NCBI GenBank assembly: GCA_026874595.1
Contig: CM049320.1
Coordinates: forward strand, 17,062,988-17,126,987
Length of the DNA stretch: 64,000 nt
Direction: 5' to 3'
Source: Sipunculus nudus
Lineage: Eukaryota; Annelida; Sipuncula; Golfingiida; Sipunculidae
Position 1 is the first letter of the stretch. Every line of letters begins with the position of its first letter. The notes beneath the pieces are model-generated. The model was not told the origin of the DNA, made no database searches, and saw only the letters and a program-made list of their open reading frames with translations. Below are positions 25,660-37,437 of the stretch, one piece after another. Both the position numbers and the translations under genes were made by a program.

Positions 25660-26015
25660 CACACGCATATCATATGGTTTTATAATTGCCATGTGGTGAG
25701 TACAGGATAAATAAAAAGATACGAGACATGCCGGAGGTGCAGACTTGTTCCTTCACATATGATGATGTCTTCATGAATCTGGTTATTTCAAAGTTGGATT
25801 TATATACCGTCTATCCATGCTGTAGATAATATGGACTGCCTTGTAAGGAAATACACTGAAGTGCAAGAATAAGTCTGTTTGTTCTGAGGTTTATCGACTG
25901 GACGACGAGTAGCATTTTGCCCTCATTTCTATCCCGACTCTAATGCACAGATCAACAACCGGGCTCGGCTGGCCTTGAGTTTACTGCTGATATGAGTATA
26001 GTGCTCCCTGGAATG
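25660..26015. other. No gene seen
   Basis: Unique-looking sequence between the duplication and the GT microsatellite. Confidence 0.45.
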
Positions 26016-26019
26016 GAAG

Positions 26020-26041
26020 CGGTGTGTGTGTGTGTGTGTGT
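26020..26041. repeat. (GT)n microsatellite
   Basis: Eleven GT units. Confidence 0.9.
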
Positions 26042-26085
26042 TAGTCTCCAAAAAGGCGTAAGCATTCTTTACTTTTACACACATA

Positions 26086-26146
26086 GACCCCCTTCTCGGG
26101 CCTTATATTATAAAAAATTAGTTTCCATTTCGTATAGGTAATAGGC

Positions 26147-26203
<57 letters not shown>

Positions 26204-26304
26204 TTACCCACATCTAGGCCGGCCAATTATATATATATATATTGACCCCCTTCTCGGGCCTTATATTATAAAAATTTAGTTTCCATTTCGTATAGGTAAT
26301 AGGC

Positions 26305-26367
<63 letters not shown>

Positions 26368-26391
26368 TTACCCACATCTAGACCGGCCAAT

Positions 26392-26395
<4 letters not shown>
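26086..26395. repeat. Tandem duplication of ~158 bp carrying (TA)n
   Basis: GACCCCCTTCTCGGGCCTTA, GTTTCCATTTCGTATAGG, a (TA)n core, then TTTACCCACATCTAG-CCGGC occur twice (26086-26229 and 26244-26391). The flanks are nearly identical while the (TA)n lengths differ, so the duplication is recent. Confidence 0.92.
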
Positions 26396-26444
<49 letters not shown>

Positions 26445-26460
26445 AGAGAGAGAGAGAGAC
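26390..26460. repeat. (TA)n(GA)n compound microsatellite
   Basis: About 50 bp TA with one GTATA interruption followed by eight GA units. Confidence 0.95.
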
Positions 26461-27030
26461 TAGCAGAAATCTGATATACAGATGATATCACGTGTATCAT
26501 ATCACATGATCCCATCCGCACTGCCCGGTGGTTGGGGCCATCGGATAACTCTCAACATGCAGATACCTGCAGTCTTTATTGAGCAGTGCCCCACACTAAT
26601 GTAAACATATCGATCCGTACAAGTCGCGTATCAATGACACAGTACATCTGCCAGGTAACCACACTCATCGCTCCGTGTATGTTATGATAATTCAGGCCGT
26701 TTTGAGTGTAACCCCAGGATATTGACTGGAGGCTTACAGAGACTATAGTTCTCCATAGAGGGAGGCTTCAAGTGACAGTTAGAATATACATTTGACTGAC
26801 AGTTATAAGACAGCTGCATAGATCTATCTGAAAACCTGGTGTTCTATGTATCTGTATATAGAAATCTGAGAGTTGTGACCTTACAGCAGGCAGGAAGAAT
26901 AAAGTCAGGTTTGAGCTTGTTATAATGTAGATGTGGCAATGTACAAGTGATGCCTGTTTTGATAGCATGTGCAAAATATTGGTACTTGAATCTAATGATG
27001 GCATGTTAATTTGTAAATGACCAAAACAGT
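26461..27030. other. No gene seen
   Basis: No conserved frame or repeat recognised. Confidence 0.45.
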
Positions 27031-27039
27031 TACACATCT

Positions 27040-27429
27040 AAAATATTATTATTATTATTATTAGCATATTAACCGCACTTGCTTTGGGACTAAGGCCGGG
27101 TTGGCCCCGAACGGGTTTCCCACGGGTCAAGTTTACCAGCTGGATTCGCTGGCTTGGCATCTGAAAGACGGCGCTGTGATAGACCCTTCTTGAAATTTCC
27201 CAAATAATGACACTTTCATGGGGATTTATGGGAAAATACGGAAATTACCCCCACATGACACACTTAGCTTCGTGTCAAATACTTCAAGACAAAACATTGG
27301 CATTTTTGACTCGTGGACAGGGAGGAGTTGCGTCACAACGATGTAAGGTCGCCGTCAATAGAAATATATTATATAATAATAATAATAATAATGACAATAA
27401 TAATTTTCATTTTATATATATATATATAG
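27040..27429. repeat. Simple repeats (ATT)n, (AAT)n, (TA)n around a GC-rich patch
   Basis: (ATT)n at 27042-27062, (AAT)n at 27377-27393 and (TA)n at 27415-27428. The patch between (27070-27180, GGCCGGGTTGGCCCCGAACG) is GC-rich and of unknown nature. Confidence 0.7.
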
Positions 27430-27549
27430 TTATTTAAGCCACTGGCCAGTTGTTTCACAATTGGGTTTGGGAAAATAGGAAATCTCCGACAGGAGGGCTC
27501 TCGGGTAGCTTTTTAGCAGTTAGAAGCAGCGGGGAAAGTCTCCATGTTA

Positions 27550-27883
27550 GGCCAAAAAAATAAAAGGTATGGTTCTCAGGCACCGCCCGCATCAATTTTA
27601 AACCCCCGCATCAAAAATTTTTATTTTGATTTTTAAGAGAAACTTACGAATTATGAGCTGCAGCCGCTCTGACGTTTCTTTCAAGAAGATAAAATCATAC
27701 AATTTCCTTTGTTATGTAGTGCTTTTACTTGTTTAGCAAAATAAATCTGTTATTATCATGCTTTTCCCTTATCATTTGACATTTTTTTCGAAACTTACCA
27801 AAAAATCAAATATAAAAACCCGCCCGCCCGCATTGATTTCTGAAAAAAAGTGCCTGAAAACCATACTTTTTTTTATTTTGCCC
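27550..27883. mobile_element. PIF/Harbinger-type MITE, 334 bp, TTA target duplication
   Basis: Left end GGCCAAAAAAATAAAAGGTA then TGGTTCTCAGGCAC; right end complement GGGCAAAATAAAAAAAAGTA then TGGTTTTCAGGCAC, about 34 bp of inverted repeat with a few mismatches. TTA lies directly outside both ends (27547-27549 and 27884-27886). Subterminal CCCGC runs follow on each side. No coding capacity. Confidence 0.8.
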
Positions 27884-27886
27884 TTA

Positions 27887-28298
27887 AGCAGGGGACAAGA
27901 GTATACCACACATCATCGGTCTCTTGGGTAGCTATTATCAGTGAGTAGCTAATAGTTACACAAATGTATTAGCTGAGCAGGGGACTAAGATACCATCTGT
28001 ACATAGGTGGCCTATCATCGTATATAATAATCACCAGTGAGTGGCTACAAAGCTACTACTCATAAATGTTTGGCAGGGGCTAGGATACCATACGTCTGAG
28101 ATCCCCTCATTGAATCAATAGCCTTATTGGTTTTGGAAAGCTCTTGCTTTCATGTTATCAGTATAATTTTAATAATAACTAGACATTAATTGGCAAAAAG
28201 TCATTTCGCGTATAACTGGTGGTCACAGGTATAATGCGAAATAACTGAAATGTTTAGGCATTTCATGAAATGACTGTTTACACATTGACTGTAACATT

Positions 28299-28300
<2 letters not shown>
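27887..28300. other. No gene seen
   Basis: Contains two loosely similar stretches (GTAGCTATTATCAGTGAGTA and AATAATCACCAGTGAGTGG) suggesting an old duplication. No gene. Confidence 0.4.

Positions 28301-28360
<60 letters not shown>
28301..28360. repeat. (TA)n microsatellite
   Basis: About 58 bp of TA. Confidence 0.95.
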
Positions 28361-28362
<2 letters not shown>

Positions 28363-28837
28363 ACCCGATATTTGCCAGGCGACATAAAAATTAATTTAGA
28401 CTGACAAAAGCTATACGTATCACGCTTTGTAGCATCAGCTAAATCAGAATATGTATCATCCCACGGAAAAGCAAGCACGCAGGAGATGAGAACACTTACA
28501 GAAAGTAAGTTTGTAAAGCATCAGGGGTCGTAAGTAGGGTTTTATGGACGAGTGAATCATAAAACGCCAGGACTCGACTGTAACACTAGCGGTCGGGATC
28601 AGAGCCATTGACGCCATTATATACTATTCTTATTGGGCGACATGCTGCTGCATTAAATATAACAGGTGTCTGGAGTTATCCAGAAAGCGAACAAATATAT
28701 ATGTAAGCGTATGCCCTTTAACCAAGATGAGTCGTGTACTGTCATCATTTGCCATAATATTCATCATTATAACCACCTATTCAGTGCGTATATCTTCTGC
28801 TACTATATTGAAATGATTTGCAATTAACAATAAAATT

Positions 28838-29343
28838 TAGTGGTGAGAGTCGGTTCCTTATTCATAATCAATCATCGGTTTGAACGAACCATCGATGATC
28901 GATTACTTATCGGTTCAGACAAATATAAAGAAATATGCAATTATCTGTGAAACTGTACTTTATTAAACCCAGCCCACTTGTCTGAGTTATTCTACCTTAA
29001 GAATATGTTTTTACTTTTTTTTTATTTTCCTATTAATACTAAGCTATGCCATTCTAAGTATCATTTTGATTAATTATAACAATCAAGAATTAACCATAAT
29101 TCATTAAGTTCTCCGTTCTCGCATCTGCTGTGTCATGCTAAGTTACATACTAAGTTATTTGGGAACAGACTCATTATATGAAGTGCGGAATAATGTAAAA
29201 AAATGAATCATTCTTGCCTCTAACATTAACTATTTAAGGCATTTTGGAAAAAACAGTCATGATTGTGATGTAATCGATAGTTGCCTTTGGTAATCGAGCG
29301 CTTGACTGACTTTCGATAAAACTCGATGTTCGGCCCATCACTA
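28838..29343. mobile_element. hAT-like non-autonomous element, ~506 bp
   Basis: Ends TAGTGGTGAGAGTCGGTT and complement TAGTGATGGGCCGAACATC. Subterminal ATCGATTAC motifs face each other (about 28890 on plus, 29275-29300 on minus). The flanking 8-mers ATAAAATT and TACAAATT agree at five of eight positions, so a target duplication is only suggestive. No transposase frame. Confidence 0.5.
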
Positions 29344-29869
29344 TACAAATTAACTGATATTTCATACATTGTTTTAATACAAATGACAAAAATCACTCTT
29401 AACAAGATTTACATATGACATGAAACACTTTTGAAACATGGTGATTTAGCCGGACATCAGACCAACAAATTGGGGAATGTTCTTACTTCGTACTCGAAAT
29501 AGAGTTCTTGTTTTAAATTTCATAAATTTTATTGATATTAAAATATAATATGAAAATGAACGAAATTACATCTTACATTAAGAATGGACAATGTACAAAG
29601 TTTAAAATCATATATAATTTAAAGGGTCTTATATGAATTTTAATTAATTAATTAACTATTGGACTAACATTAAAGGGAGAGACGTTTGACAGAAATTCAG
29701 CCTTATATGATCAGGGTTGGTTTATTTTCGTATGAAACAATGCCTCAAATATATCACATGATAATTATTGATTTAAAATTCCAATATAGACATTACTTTT
29801 TTAGGTAAAACACATGCAAGGTTTTGGCTTAACTTGTCCCTTTCCAATGAATTTAAAGCCTTTCGACTT

Positions 29870-29870
<1 letters not shown>
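29344..29870. other. No gene seen
   Basis: AT-rich, no conserved frame. Confidence 0.45.

Positions 29871-29943
<73 letters not shown>
29871..29943. repeat. (TA)n microsatellite
   Basis: About 72 bp of TA. Confidence 0.95.
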
Positions 29944-29944
<1 letters not shown>

Positions 29945-30188
29945 GTAAGGAATATACAAATTTACGACATGCTTGCATGATTAGGGATTACAGCTGTATT
30001 CAGTGACAGTGTACAGTAGCATATCTTTTGTGTCTGACTGTCAAGTCAAATGACCCAGATAGATAAGCGGCGGAGACCTGTATGTACTTGATGACTGGAA
30101 ACAATTTCATTTCTATGCCGCAGATTTTGTGAATGAAATGAAGATATCATAAAGAGAGCATAACTATATAGGCGCAAATTTGGGGCCT

Positions 30189-30402
30189 GGACAGTCGAGG
30201 GGTAAAACGCTCGGCTCTCCCCGCTGACGACCCGGGTGGGTATGAGAGTGGGTTGTAGTTGCCCGTCCAAGGCCGTTGGTTTTCTCCGGGTTCTCCGGTT
30301 TCCTCCACCCATACAGACTACCGAACGCCATCATCGGAGCCACGGAGAGTGCGATGATCAATTATAATAGCTATTTGTACAATACATGTAAAATAAATAA
30401 GT
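30189..30402 (+). mobile_element. SINE family A, copy 2
   Basis: Same order of blocks as 10610-10853: GACAGTCGAGGGGTAAAACG, GAGTGGGTTGTAGTTGCC, TTTTCTCCGGGTTCTCCGG, TACCGAACGCCATCATCGG and an A-rich tail (GTAAAATAAATAA). It is better preserved than copy 1. The two short frames on the complementary strand here are incidental. Confidence 0.78.
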
Positions 30403-31898
30403 TTATATTATATCCGCGCATAATTTGGGTATTCTGTCGTTAATTTGAAATCTTACCCGAACGGAATAAAATTGATTAGCTCTTCCATACCGCCCGTTGC
30501 AAATCCATAGAAAGATGAACTGAAATGTCATAAAAAACATCTGACAAATTAAACCAAAAGCCAACTTGAGTTTAAGAAGAAATTGTTAGTACTATTAAAT
30601 GGAACCTATGTGCGGGACGTTTTAACGCCAGATGTTCAATTTCAATATACATATTTAGAAGTCCCATAGAGGGGTATCAACGTTATCATATTTATATATT
30701 TATATTTCATATTTCCATATTTATCCTTATAAACGCAAGGCGTGCCCCAGGCTGCAAGCGATGTGTAAATGTCCGGTGTATCTAGATCGTATGAAGTTCG
30801 ATATTATGTGAGGCTGCTATGGTTACTAAAAGGAGTTATATCTGTTGTTGCGTCGCCGATAAACGACGGATGTTTTATGTGTGTGGATGGGTAACAAACA
30901 TAGTAGGTTAATATACACAACAGAGGCATTGAATCAAGTGAGTCCCCTCAACTGTGTGGCAATAATTTGTATATACTACCATATTAAACGTTGTTGGGTT
31001 TGGACAGCTCAACGGGACTTCGTCCAGATTTTTGAGGGACGGTTTTCCATGGGCCAAGTTGAAAGAGCAGAGTGGCGTACTTTCTGAATAATTGCGCGGC
31101 AAGATAATGTCATATTTCCCAGGATATATGGCATTCGAAAAACCTCAGCTCAAATTTGCCGATCAGGCATCTGATGAATGTATGGCCAAGTGATACACCA
31201 CCAATTATGGTATATAGTTCGCCGAAACAACTGACACGTTCAAGAAAAGATCAGTTTCCGCATTGATTACATTGATTTGCAATAAAAATTTGTATAATAT
31301 GGGCTTGATATGTTGCTTAATATCAAATATAACCAGGTTCCGACAGTAATGGAACTCGAAAGTTCAGTTTATCACAAATGTCTTATACATTGCCCACTAG
31401 GGTGCACTTCCTGGCGTGAACTGTATCCACGTGCGGTCCAAATCGCAATATACCGGGGAACTAGGAATTCCCCTCCCCCCTTATTTCTTGGACCAGTGTG
31501 GTCTTATGTGTGGATCAGGGGGATACTTGTACACAAAATACATTGTTTTGCACACCAGATGTTGACCTGTTGACCTGGCCTGGACCTTCTCTCCATGGCG
31601 GCACCCTCAACCTCCGAGCAGGTTTAAGGTTTACTGAACATATCTATCCTTGATTAACATGGACAGATCTCATGTGCGGAGAATGGCGGCCCCCTTTGTA
31701 CAGGTCACTGCACCCGGAGTTATACGTACCTCTTGTGTACCTAGTCTATTATGACGTCATCACTGTTCCTGCTATGTCCATTTCCTGGGGATGTGTTGAT
31801 TTCATGGCAGAGTACAGTTTTTATTCGATATTGGGGCTTCATATATGGATGGTTCTGAAATAACTGGAGACGTTCTACACATTAAAAGTGACGTGATA

Positions 31899-31900
<2 letters not shown>
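30403..31900. other. No supported gene
   Basis: Includes CTCTCCATGGCGGCACCCTC (31589), a well-placed ATG followed by MAAPSTSEQ and a weak CAG|GTTTAA donor, which is too little to call an exon. Other frames lack motifs. Confidence 0.4.

Positions 31901-31966
<66 letters not shown>
31901..31966. repeat. (TA)n microsatellite
   Basis: About 64 bp of TA. Confidence 0.95.
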
Positions 31967-31972
<6 letters not shown>

Positions 31973-32517
31973 CCGTGTAAAAAATATAGCTAGTGTGCTA
32001 ACACGAGCAAAAGGCGTGTACTCCTTATTTGGTTAGCTATGCATGCAGGTTTCTTGCACCACAGGTACCTCTCATGCAAGTTGATTTGAACATACTGTTA
32101 GAACAAAGGAAAGATATGAAGAACACTTTTAGATAATGTCCGGATGTAAACAAGAGGCCGATAAGATCTGTCAAAGAGTATCTTTATAAGCCAATCAATT
32201 TGAAGTAATAATTAAAAAATAGACAATTAAAAGGACAATGAAAGTTGAAAGAATTCTATATATAAAAAAAAAACCAAATGCAGTTGCTAGTTTTATTTTA
32301 TCTTAGGCATATATACCTGTACGACAGGTACATATGTCAGTTAATGACATGTTATTACACATTCAATTGAAACGAGAGGAGGTGTTTTAGATAACTTGTT
32401 CTGAAATATACTAGGAAGACATTAAATTTGTCGTTTAATATATAACTACCTCAGATCTGATTTTATTGCAAAAGCACACTTTCTTTGTATGTTAAAATGT
32501 CCGTTATTGCATAAAAC

Positions 32518-32519
<2 letters not shown>
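31967..32519. other. No gene seen
   Basis: AT-rich; no conserved frame. Confidence 0.45.

Positions 32520-32577
<58 letters not shown>
32520..32577. repeat. (TA)n microsatellite
   Basis: About 57 bp of TA, abutting a copy of the ~350-bp dispersed repeat. Confidence 0.95.
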
Positions 32578-32578
<1 letters not shown>

Positions 32579-32579
32579 T

Positions 32580-32765
32580 TATCTGACTTGCTTTTATGCA
32601 GATGCACTTGTTGAATATGTTTTGAATATTTTGGCAGTCTGTGTGCGGTGAAATCCACGTTTTCTGGCCAATTTTTACAAAAGCTACAGAGGGTTATTAT
32701 AATTACCTTTAGTTTATTAAGGTCAAATAGGTGATTGGGCCCTTTAAAAGAAATGTGGCTTCATT
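32580..32765 (+). repeat. Dispersed ~350-bp repeat family, copy 1 (3' half)
   Basis: GCAGATGCACTTGTTGAATA, TTGAATATTTTGGCAG, CCACGTTTTCTGGCC, ATTACCTTTAGTTTATTAAG, GGTGATTGGGCCCTTTAAA. Same landmark order as 42680-42880 and the complement of 63570-63740. Confidence 0.65.
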
Positions 32766-33122
32766 CAGTTTATGGTGAAGGCTATAAGAAGTATAGAAGT
32801 CGCATTTTAGGATTGGCCATGATTCGGCAGTATCCGCCTTAATCTGATTTTTATCATGACAGCACCTTATGTAACATGAGATTATGACTGTCAGAATTTG
32901 ATAACTTTAGTTGAGGCGTCTTTTTTTGAGAAGAGGGCACACACTGTTGGGTACTCTGGCTGAGTGGTGTGACGTCATGCACTCCGTTGAACTGTGGCGT
33001 GTTAGGTCATGTGTTTATGATTCATTCTCTGCGAACAGTCAGTGTGACACGACAGTTTTCCATGTCCATGAATCTCTTATAACATGTAAACATTTTTAAA
33101 AATTGCTTAGGATGTTATTAAT

Positions 33123-33125
<3 letters not shown>

Positions 33126-33167
<42 letters not shown>

Positions 33168-33189
33168 AAAGGGAGAGAGAGAGAGAGAG
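33126..33189. repeat. (GA)n microsatellite
   Basis: About 64 bp of GA with GGGAGA interruptions. Confidence 0.95.
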
Positions 33190-33590
33190 TTTGCGTTTGT
33201 ATATGTGCAATTCTTCAAATAGGGGTCAAAATAGGGTCCGACTGCTTCATAGGGTATTATTAACACACAATCATGGTTATAATTATATCAGAATGAGTTT
33301 GACGATTTACTTCGATTCCCCATGTGAGGGTAATATTGCAAGAGTAAGTCCAGATACAATTTTAGGGCCAATTTTTAAGATCCAAAATGAAACCGTAATA
33401 AAAAGATATATGTCCTAAATAAGAGGTTCCAATGAAAATATAAATAAATTTAGTACCCATCACTAATAATTCGGGTATTTTTGTGTTTGTTTACTATAAA
33501 CAAGATCTAATGTGCTTCCTACAAAATTTCTATGAGCTGCTCTTCAGTATTTTTCACTCGCTGGACTAACGAAGCCATGTCCTAAATTTT
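33190..33590. other. No gene seen
   Basis: No conserved frame. Confidence 0.4.
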
Positions 33591-33591
33591 C

Positions 33592-36500
33592 GTCAACTCC
33601 GTTACAACTGCACCAATATGCCATCTACAGCCATCCAGTGGAACAAATCGAGTGGCTGATCATATCATTCGTTACAGTGTAGGGCATTCAAAGTGAAGAA
33701 TCATGGCTTCAATCCGGAGTTTTGATTTTTATCAGTGAAAAAGTGTATAAAAAGTAAAGTAGCTTAATTCACCCATCAACTCTGTTACGCCATTTGTGAA
33801 AAAAGTAATTGTTGAAACCTATAAACATCCATGAACAGAGAGAGGCATCGTAAATCTATCAGAATTGAAATATTTGTTTGAAGGATTTCATGTCTATCAT
33901 GTCCGTTGATTAGGTAAAATTTAAAAAATAATCAGCTCCGTTACGATCAACTCCGTTGCCATTCTATTTTAACGGAGTTGACGAATCACCAAACATTTTT
34001 TCTATGAAAAGTCCAACCAGTAATAAATTATTCTCTGGTGAGAGGATTTATAAATAAGCACACTGAAGATAAGAAGCAGCTTCACTGACCACTTGATATA
34101 TAGTATAATCCCTTTTAATGCGTTTATCTTGGTCTGGAAAATACTGTTGCTCTTTGAAAACAAATAACTAATTTTGGTAATTAAAAAATGCTTTAGTCTT
34201 GAAATTTGACAGCAATAGAAACATTAAAACTTATATATTAGACATATTTTATAAGTTTGTTTTAGAAGTGCGGACCGGACCGTTCGATGCACCAAGTAAG
34301 CGCCCTGTTTTTGTCAGGTCCAGCTGTAAGCGTTCCGGTCCATAAGGTGGACCGGTCCAAGGGGTTCGGCACATTTGTTAAAATATCATCAAAATTAAAA
34401 TATATTGTAATTCCTTTTATTCAACGTTTGTTCTACATATTTTTTATTACATATATTTGTTCAAATATTTAACAAAACCAAATATCATACACAACAAAAC
34501 GTGCTATAAATGTAATATAATAATCTATACTTTAATCGCAGGATCTGGGTTTGATTTTTAATGACAAATTTAAAATTACAGTTTTTTTTAATAAATTTTT
34601 CAGTGGTAAATATTTTGTGTTACTGTGTGGGGCATAGTTATAGAATATAAGCCAAATGTGCAGGGTGGAGCGAGCTGATTTAAAGAATTTGCTTGGCGGG
34701 GATAGATGCGGGCTGACATACGCTGATGAAGTTTTGTAGCGGTTTAAGTGCGATTTGATATTGAAAACTTATTAATCTAATGTGCAGGGTTGGGCGAGCT
34801 GATTCAAAGATTATACTGGGCAGGGATGCAGATTGACATCAGCTGATAAGTTATGTAATGGTTTATGTGCGATCTGATACAGAAAACTTATTAATCCTTT
34901 GTTAATAATTTAATATAAAGAATATATTTAATGTATTCATCGTATAGAAATTGGTCTTATTATACTAAGCAAAAGTATCAGCATTGTGCAACACAGCAGG
35001 GACAATGATCTAATGCTGAACATGTCACTTCAATCATAAGTTAATATCAAAAAATGAACTTTAACTGTTACTCACGATGGAAAAAAAAATAAAATAATAC
35101 ATGTGCACGTATATAATTGTACTATTGCAGCTGTCATTGCTTTAAATATATTTTATGTAGCCAATGAGTCTTTCTGAGATGGTTTATTACCCCTTGTTCA
35201 TAACACGATTGTTGGTGAAACTAAATCCTGAAACACATTTGTTTAACTTAATTCTTTTAACATTAAGTTCGGCGGTCCAACCGGTCCGGTCCAGGAATAA
35301 GCGGTCCGGTATTTTGTGTTATCGGTCCAAGCGGTCCGGTCCGCACCTCTAGTTTGTTTATGAGCTTATAACTTAAATTCATTGGGTTTACAGGCTAATC
35401 ACCATGGCTAAGACTGGAAAAGAACGAATGAGGGTATATAGACATTATTATTTTCTGTTGGATTCATCTAATGAAGTGTTAGGCATTTATATAAGAAAGA
35501 ATATCCCCTTAGCCCACAAACGAAAGGAGAACATTCCAAATATGAACACTGTGTGTTGTGTATTCCGTTCTCTGTTCTACACCTGACAGCTTTTATTGTA
35601 ACACGAATTCAGGTTGATTACAAGGCCGCTGAAAGTGTTCAGCTCCATCACGTTTTAGCATTGCATTGACCATCCAAGGAAATTATGACTTCTTAATAAA
35701 AACATGAAGTCTTTTGCATTAAATTAGGAGAAAGTTTTGGAACATATTACTGTGTACACCTTTTAAGTGGTCGAGCAGGCCCTTTTTACTTAGGATTCAC
35801 TGTAAATCCAAAAATTGGTATCAGTTTACTATAATATTTGCGTTATTGTTTTAAATATTTGTGAAATTAATGGTAATATTTTATTAGTTTAGATGACACT
35901 AGCCTTTAATGCCAGTTGCATATATAGCACAGCTCTTTAAGGTAACAAGACTATCATTTTTGTTGAAAATTGATCAACTCCGTTACAGCTCTTAATTGTA
36001 ACAATATTTTCCTGGATTTAGATAATGTTGGCATTTCTTTACTTTCTCAAGTATTTTATTGTCATTAAAGGAGAAATATGTTTTTATTGAATTCATATTG
36101 AAATGGTTAAATACCTAGTAGGTAGGCATTTAGCAAGTTCTTTCTCGCAACAATCCCGAGCTGAGTTGTTCAATTTAGCAGTAATTTACATTAATTGACT
36201 TTATGTGTTTAAAATAAACTTTATATGGTAAACTTTTGTTTACCGGTCAGGGTAACTTGTGTCGATATATTTTAGCATGATACAACTTGATAGTTATCTG
36301 TTTACTTTTTGTTCAAATGTGTTAAAAGTTTAGGTAAGAATATCTTAATAATTTAGTGCGTTATCAACTCCGTTACATTCCAGTCAGCGCAACATTTTAG
36401 CCAAACACTATATTCGACCGTTTTCCTCCAGACTTTGCAGAAGATAACGCTACAAACTATTGTCAAATGATGGACAATTTGTAGGAGATCAGTAATATTG

Positions 36501-36747
36501 AGCGTATACCTGTCTCTTTTAGCAAGTTCTCTTCAATGCACTTTATGGGTCAAACATTTGTGTGCACTATCACCTTATTATTTAGCATTAATAAAAATGT
36601 CAGGAATAATTTTCATATCAAACTCTAGTGTTTATGATGATTGTGTACCATACTTTCGTAAAATCTACATACGTGACACATTCATTCTTCTTTTTTTACC
36701 GCATTATTTTGTGATTAAAAAAAATAAACTGCTGTAACGGAGTTGAC
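33592..36747. mobile_element. Candidate novel element with repeated TCAACTCCGTTAC motif
   Basis: Bounded by a perfect 15-bp inverted repeat, GTCAACTCCGTTACA (33592-33606) and TGTAACGGAGTTGAC (36733-36747). Further copies of the motif are at 33775, 33931, 33946, 33970 (reverse), 35972 and 36363. Removing the nested hAT leaves about 2.06 kb with no long frame. Repeated subterminal motifs resemble transposase-binding sites. No target duplication was found at the proposed ends, so boundaries and class are uncertain. Confidence 0.4.
34255..35359. mobile_element. Non-autonomous hAT transposon with 8-bp target duplication
   Basis: Terminal repeats TAGAAGTGCGGACCGGACCG (34263) and complement TAGAGGTGCGGACCGGACCG (ending 35351) differ at one position in 20. 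GTTTGTTT is duplicated exactly outside both ends (34255-34262 and 35352-35359). Eight-base duplications and the TAGnGGTG start are hAT hallmarks. GGTCCGGTCC motifs are repeated near each end. The 1,089-bp interior includes a ~123-bp tandem duplication (TGTGCAGGGTGGAGCGAGCT at 34657 and TGTGCAGGGTTGGGCGAGCT at 34780) and no transposase frame. It is inserted within the preceding element. Confidence 0.93.
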
Positions 36748-37305
36748 TTGCTGACTAAAGACTGCTATTCTTCTATTGTGGTAAAAAAGCAAGTATGGAT
36801 AAAAGTGCGCTGCTGATGGGAGTTTTTGACCTTTCATATATCCCGCTTGAAAAGGAAAGAAGAAAAAATGAATTTTGCAACAACTTTTTTCCCTCTGTTT
36901 GGGAACTCGAAATTGACCCCTATTCTGAGAATTACACATATGCGTGTGTGTATGTGTACAATCCCTCAGATCAGGACACTGACAGGACCGGACTTTTCGG
37001 TACATGAGGATGCACGTGGACCTGTAGCCTTTTCCACGGTGGGCTGCCCATTGAAACGAGGTAATATTTTCATAAACTGGCAGATTAATTAAAAACAAAA
37101 TAATGTCCTGATATTCAAAATTGCTATGTCTTTAGGGCTTGACGTTTCTAAGTGGTTTAATGCATTTTCTGTGTGGAGAAATTATGTCCTGAAAATTAAA
37201 ATTATTGTCTAAGGCTTTACTTTTCTTTGCGATTTGAATTACCTGGAATTTGGGTATGACCCTGTTATGACTTCCAAATGAAATGGTTTTAATCTCAAAA
37301 GAGAT
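36748..37305. other. No supported gene
   Basis: Contains a stretch (GGTGGGCTGCCCATTGAAAC...TTTTCATAAACTGGCAGATTAATT, about 37037-37090) matching the left end of the element at 38665, probably a fragment of the same family. Confidence 0.5.
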
Positions 37306-37437
37306 TCAGCTCATGAGTTTAGAGACAACTATTGAGTTGAGAGACAGCTTTTAAGTTGAGAGATAGTTCATGTGTTGAGAGACAGCGCATGAGTTGAGAG
37401 ACAGCTCATGAGTTGAGAGAAAGTTCATGAATTGGAT
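37306..37437. repeat. 20-bp minisatellite (GAGTTGAGAGACAGCTCAT)n
   Basis: About seven imperfect units of 19-22 bp, flanking copies more diverged. Confidence 0.85.

Noticed and set aside
31590-31622. ATGGCGGCACCC exon start (MAAPSTSEQ)
   Set aside because: Good ATG context but weak donor (GTTTAA) and no partner exon.
36715-37098. 127-codon minus-strand frame
   Set aside because: Covers CA-repeat and transposon-end sequence and is mirrored by two plus-strand frames; chance frame.
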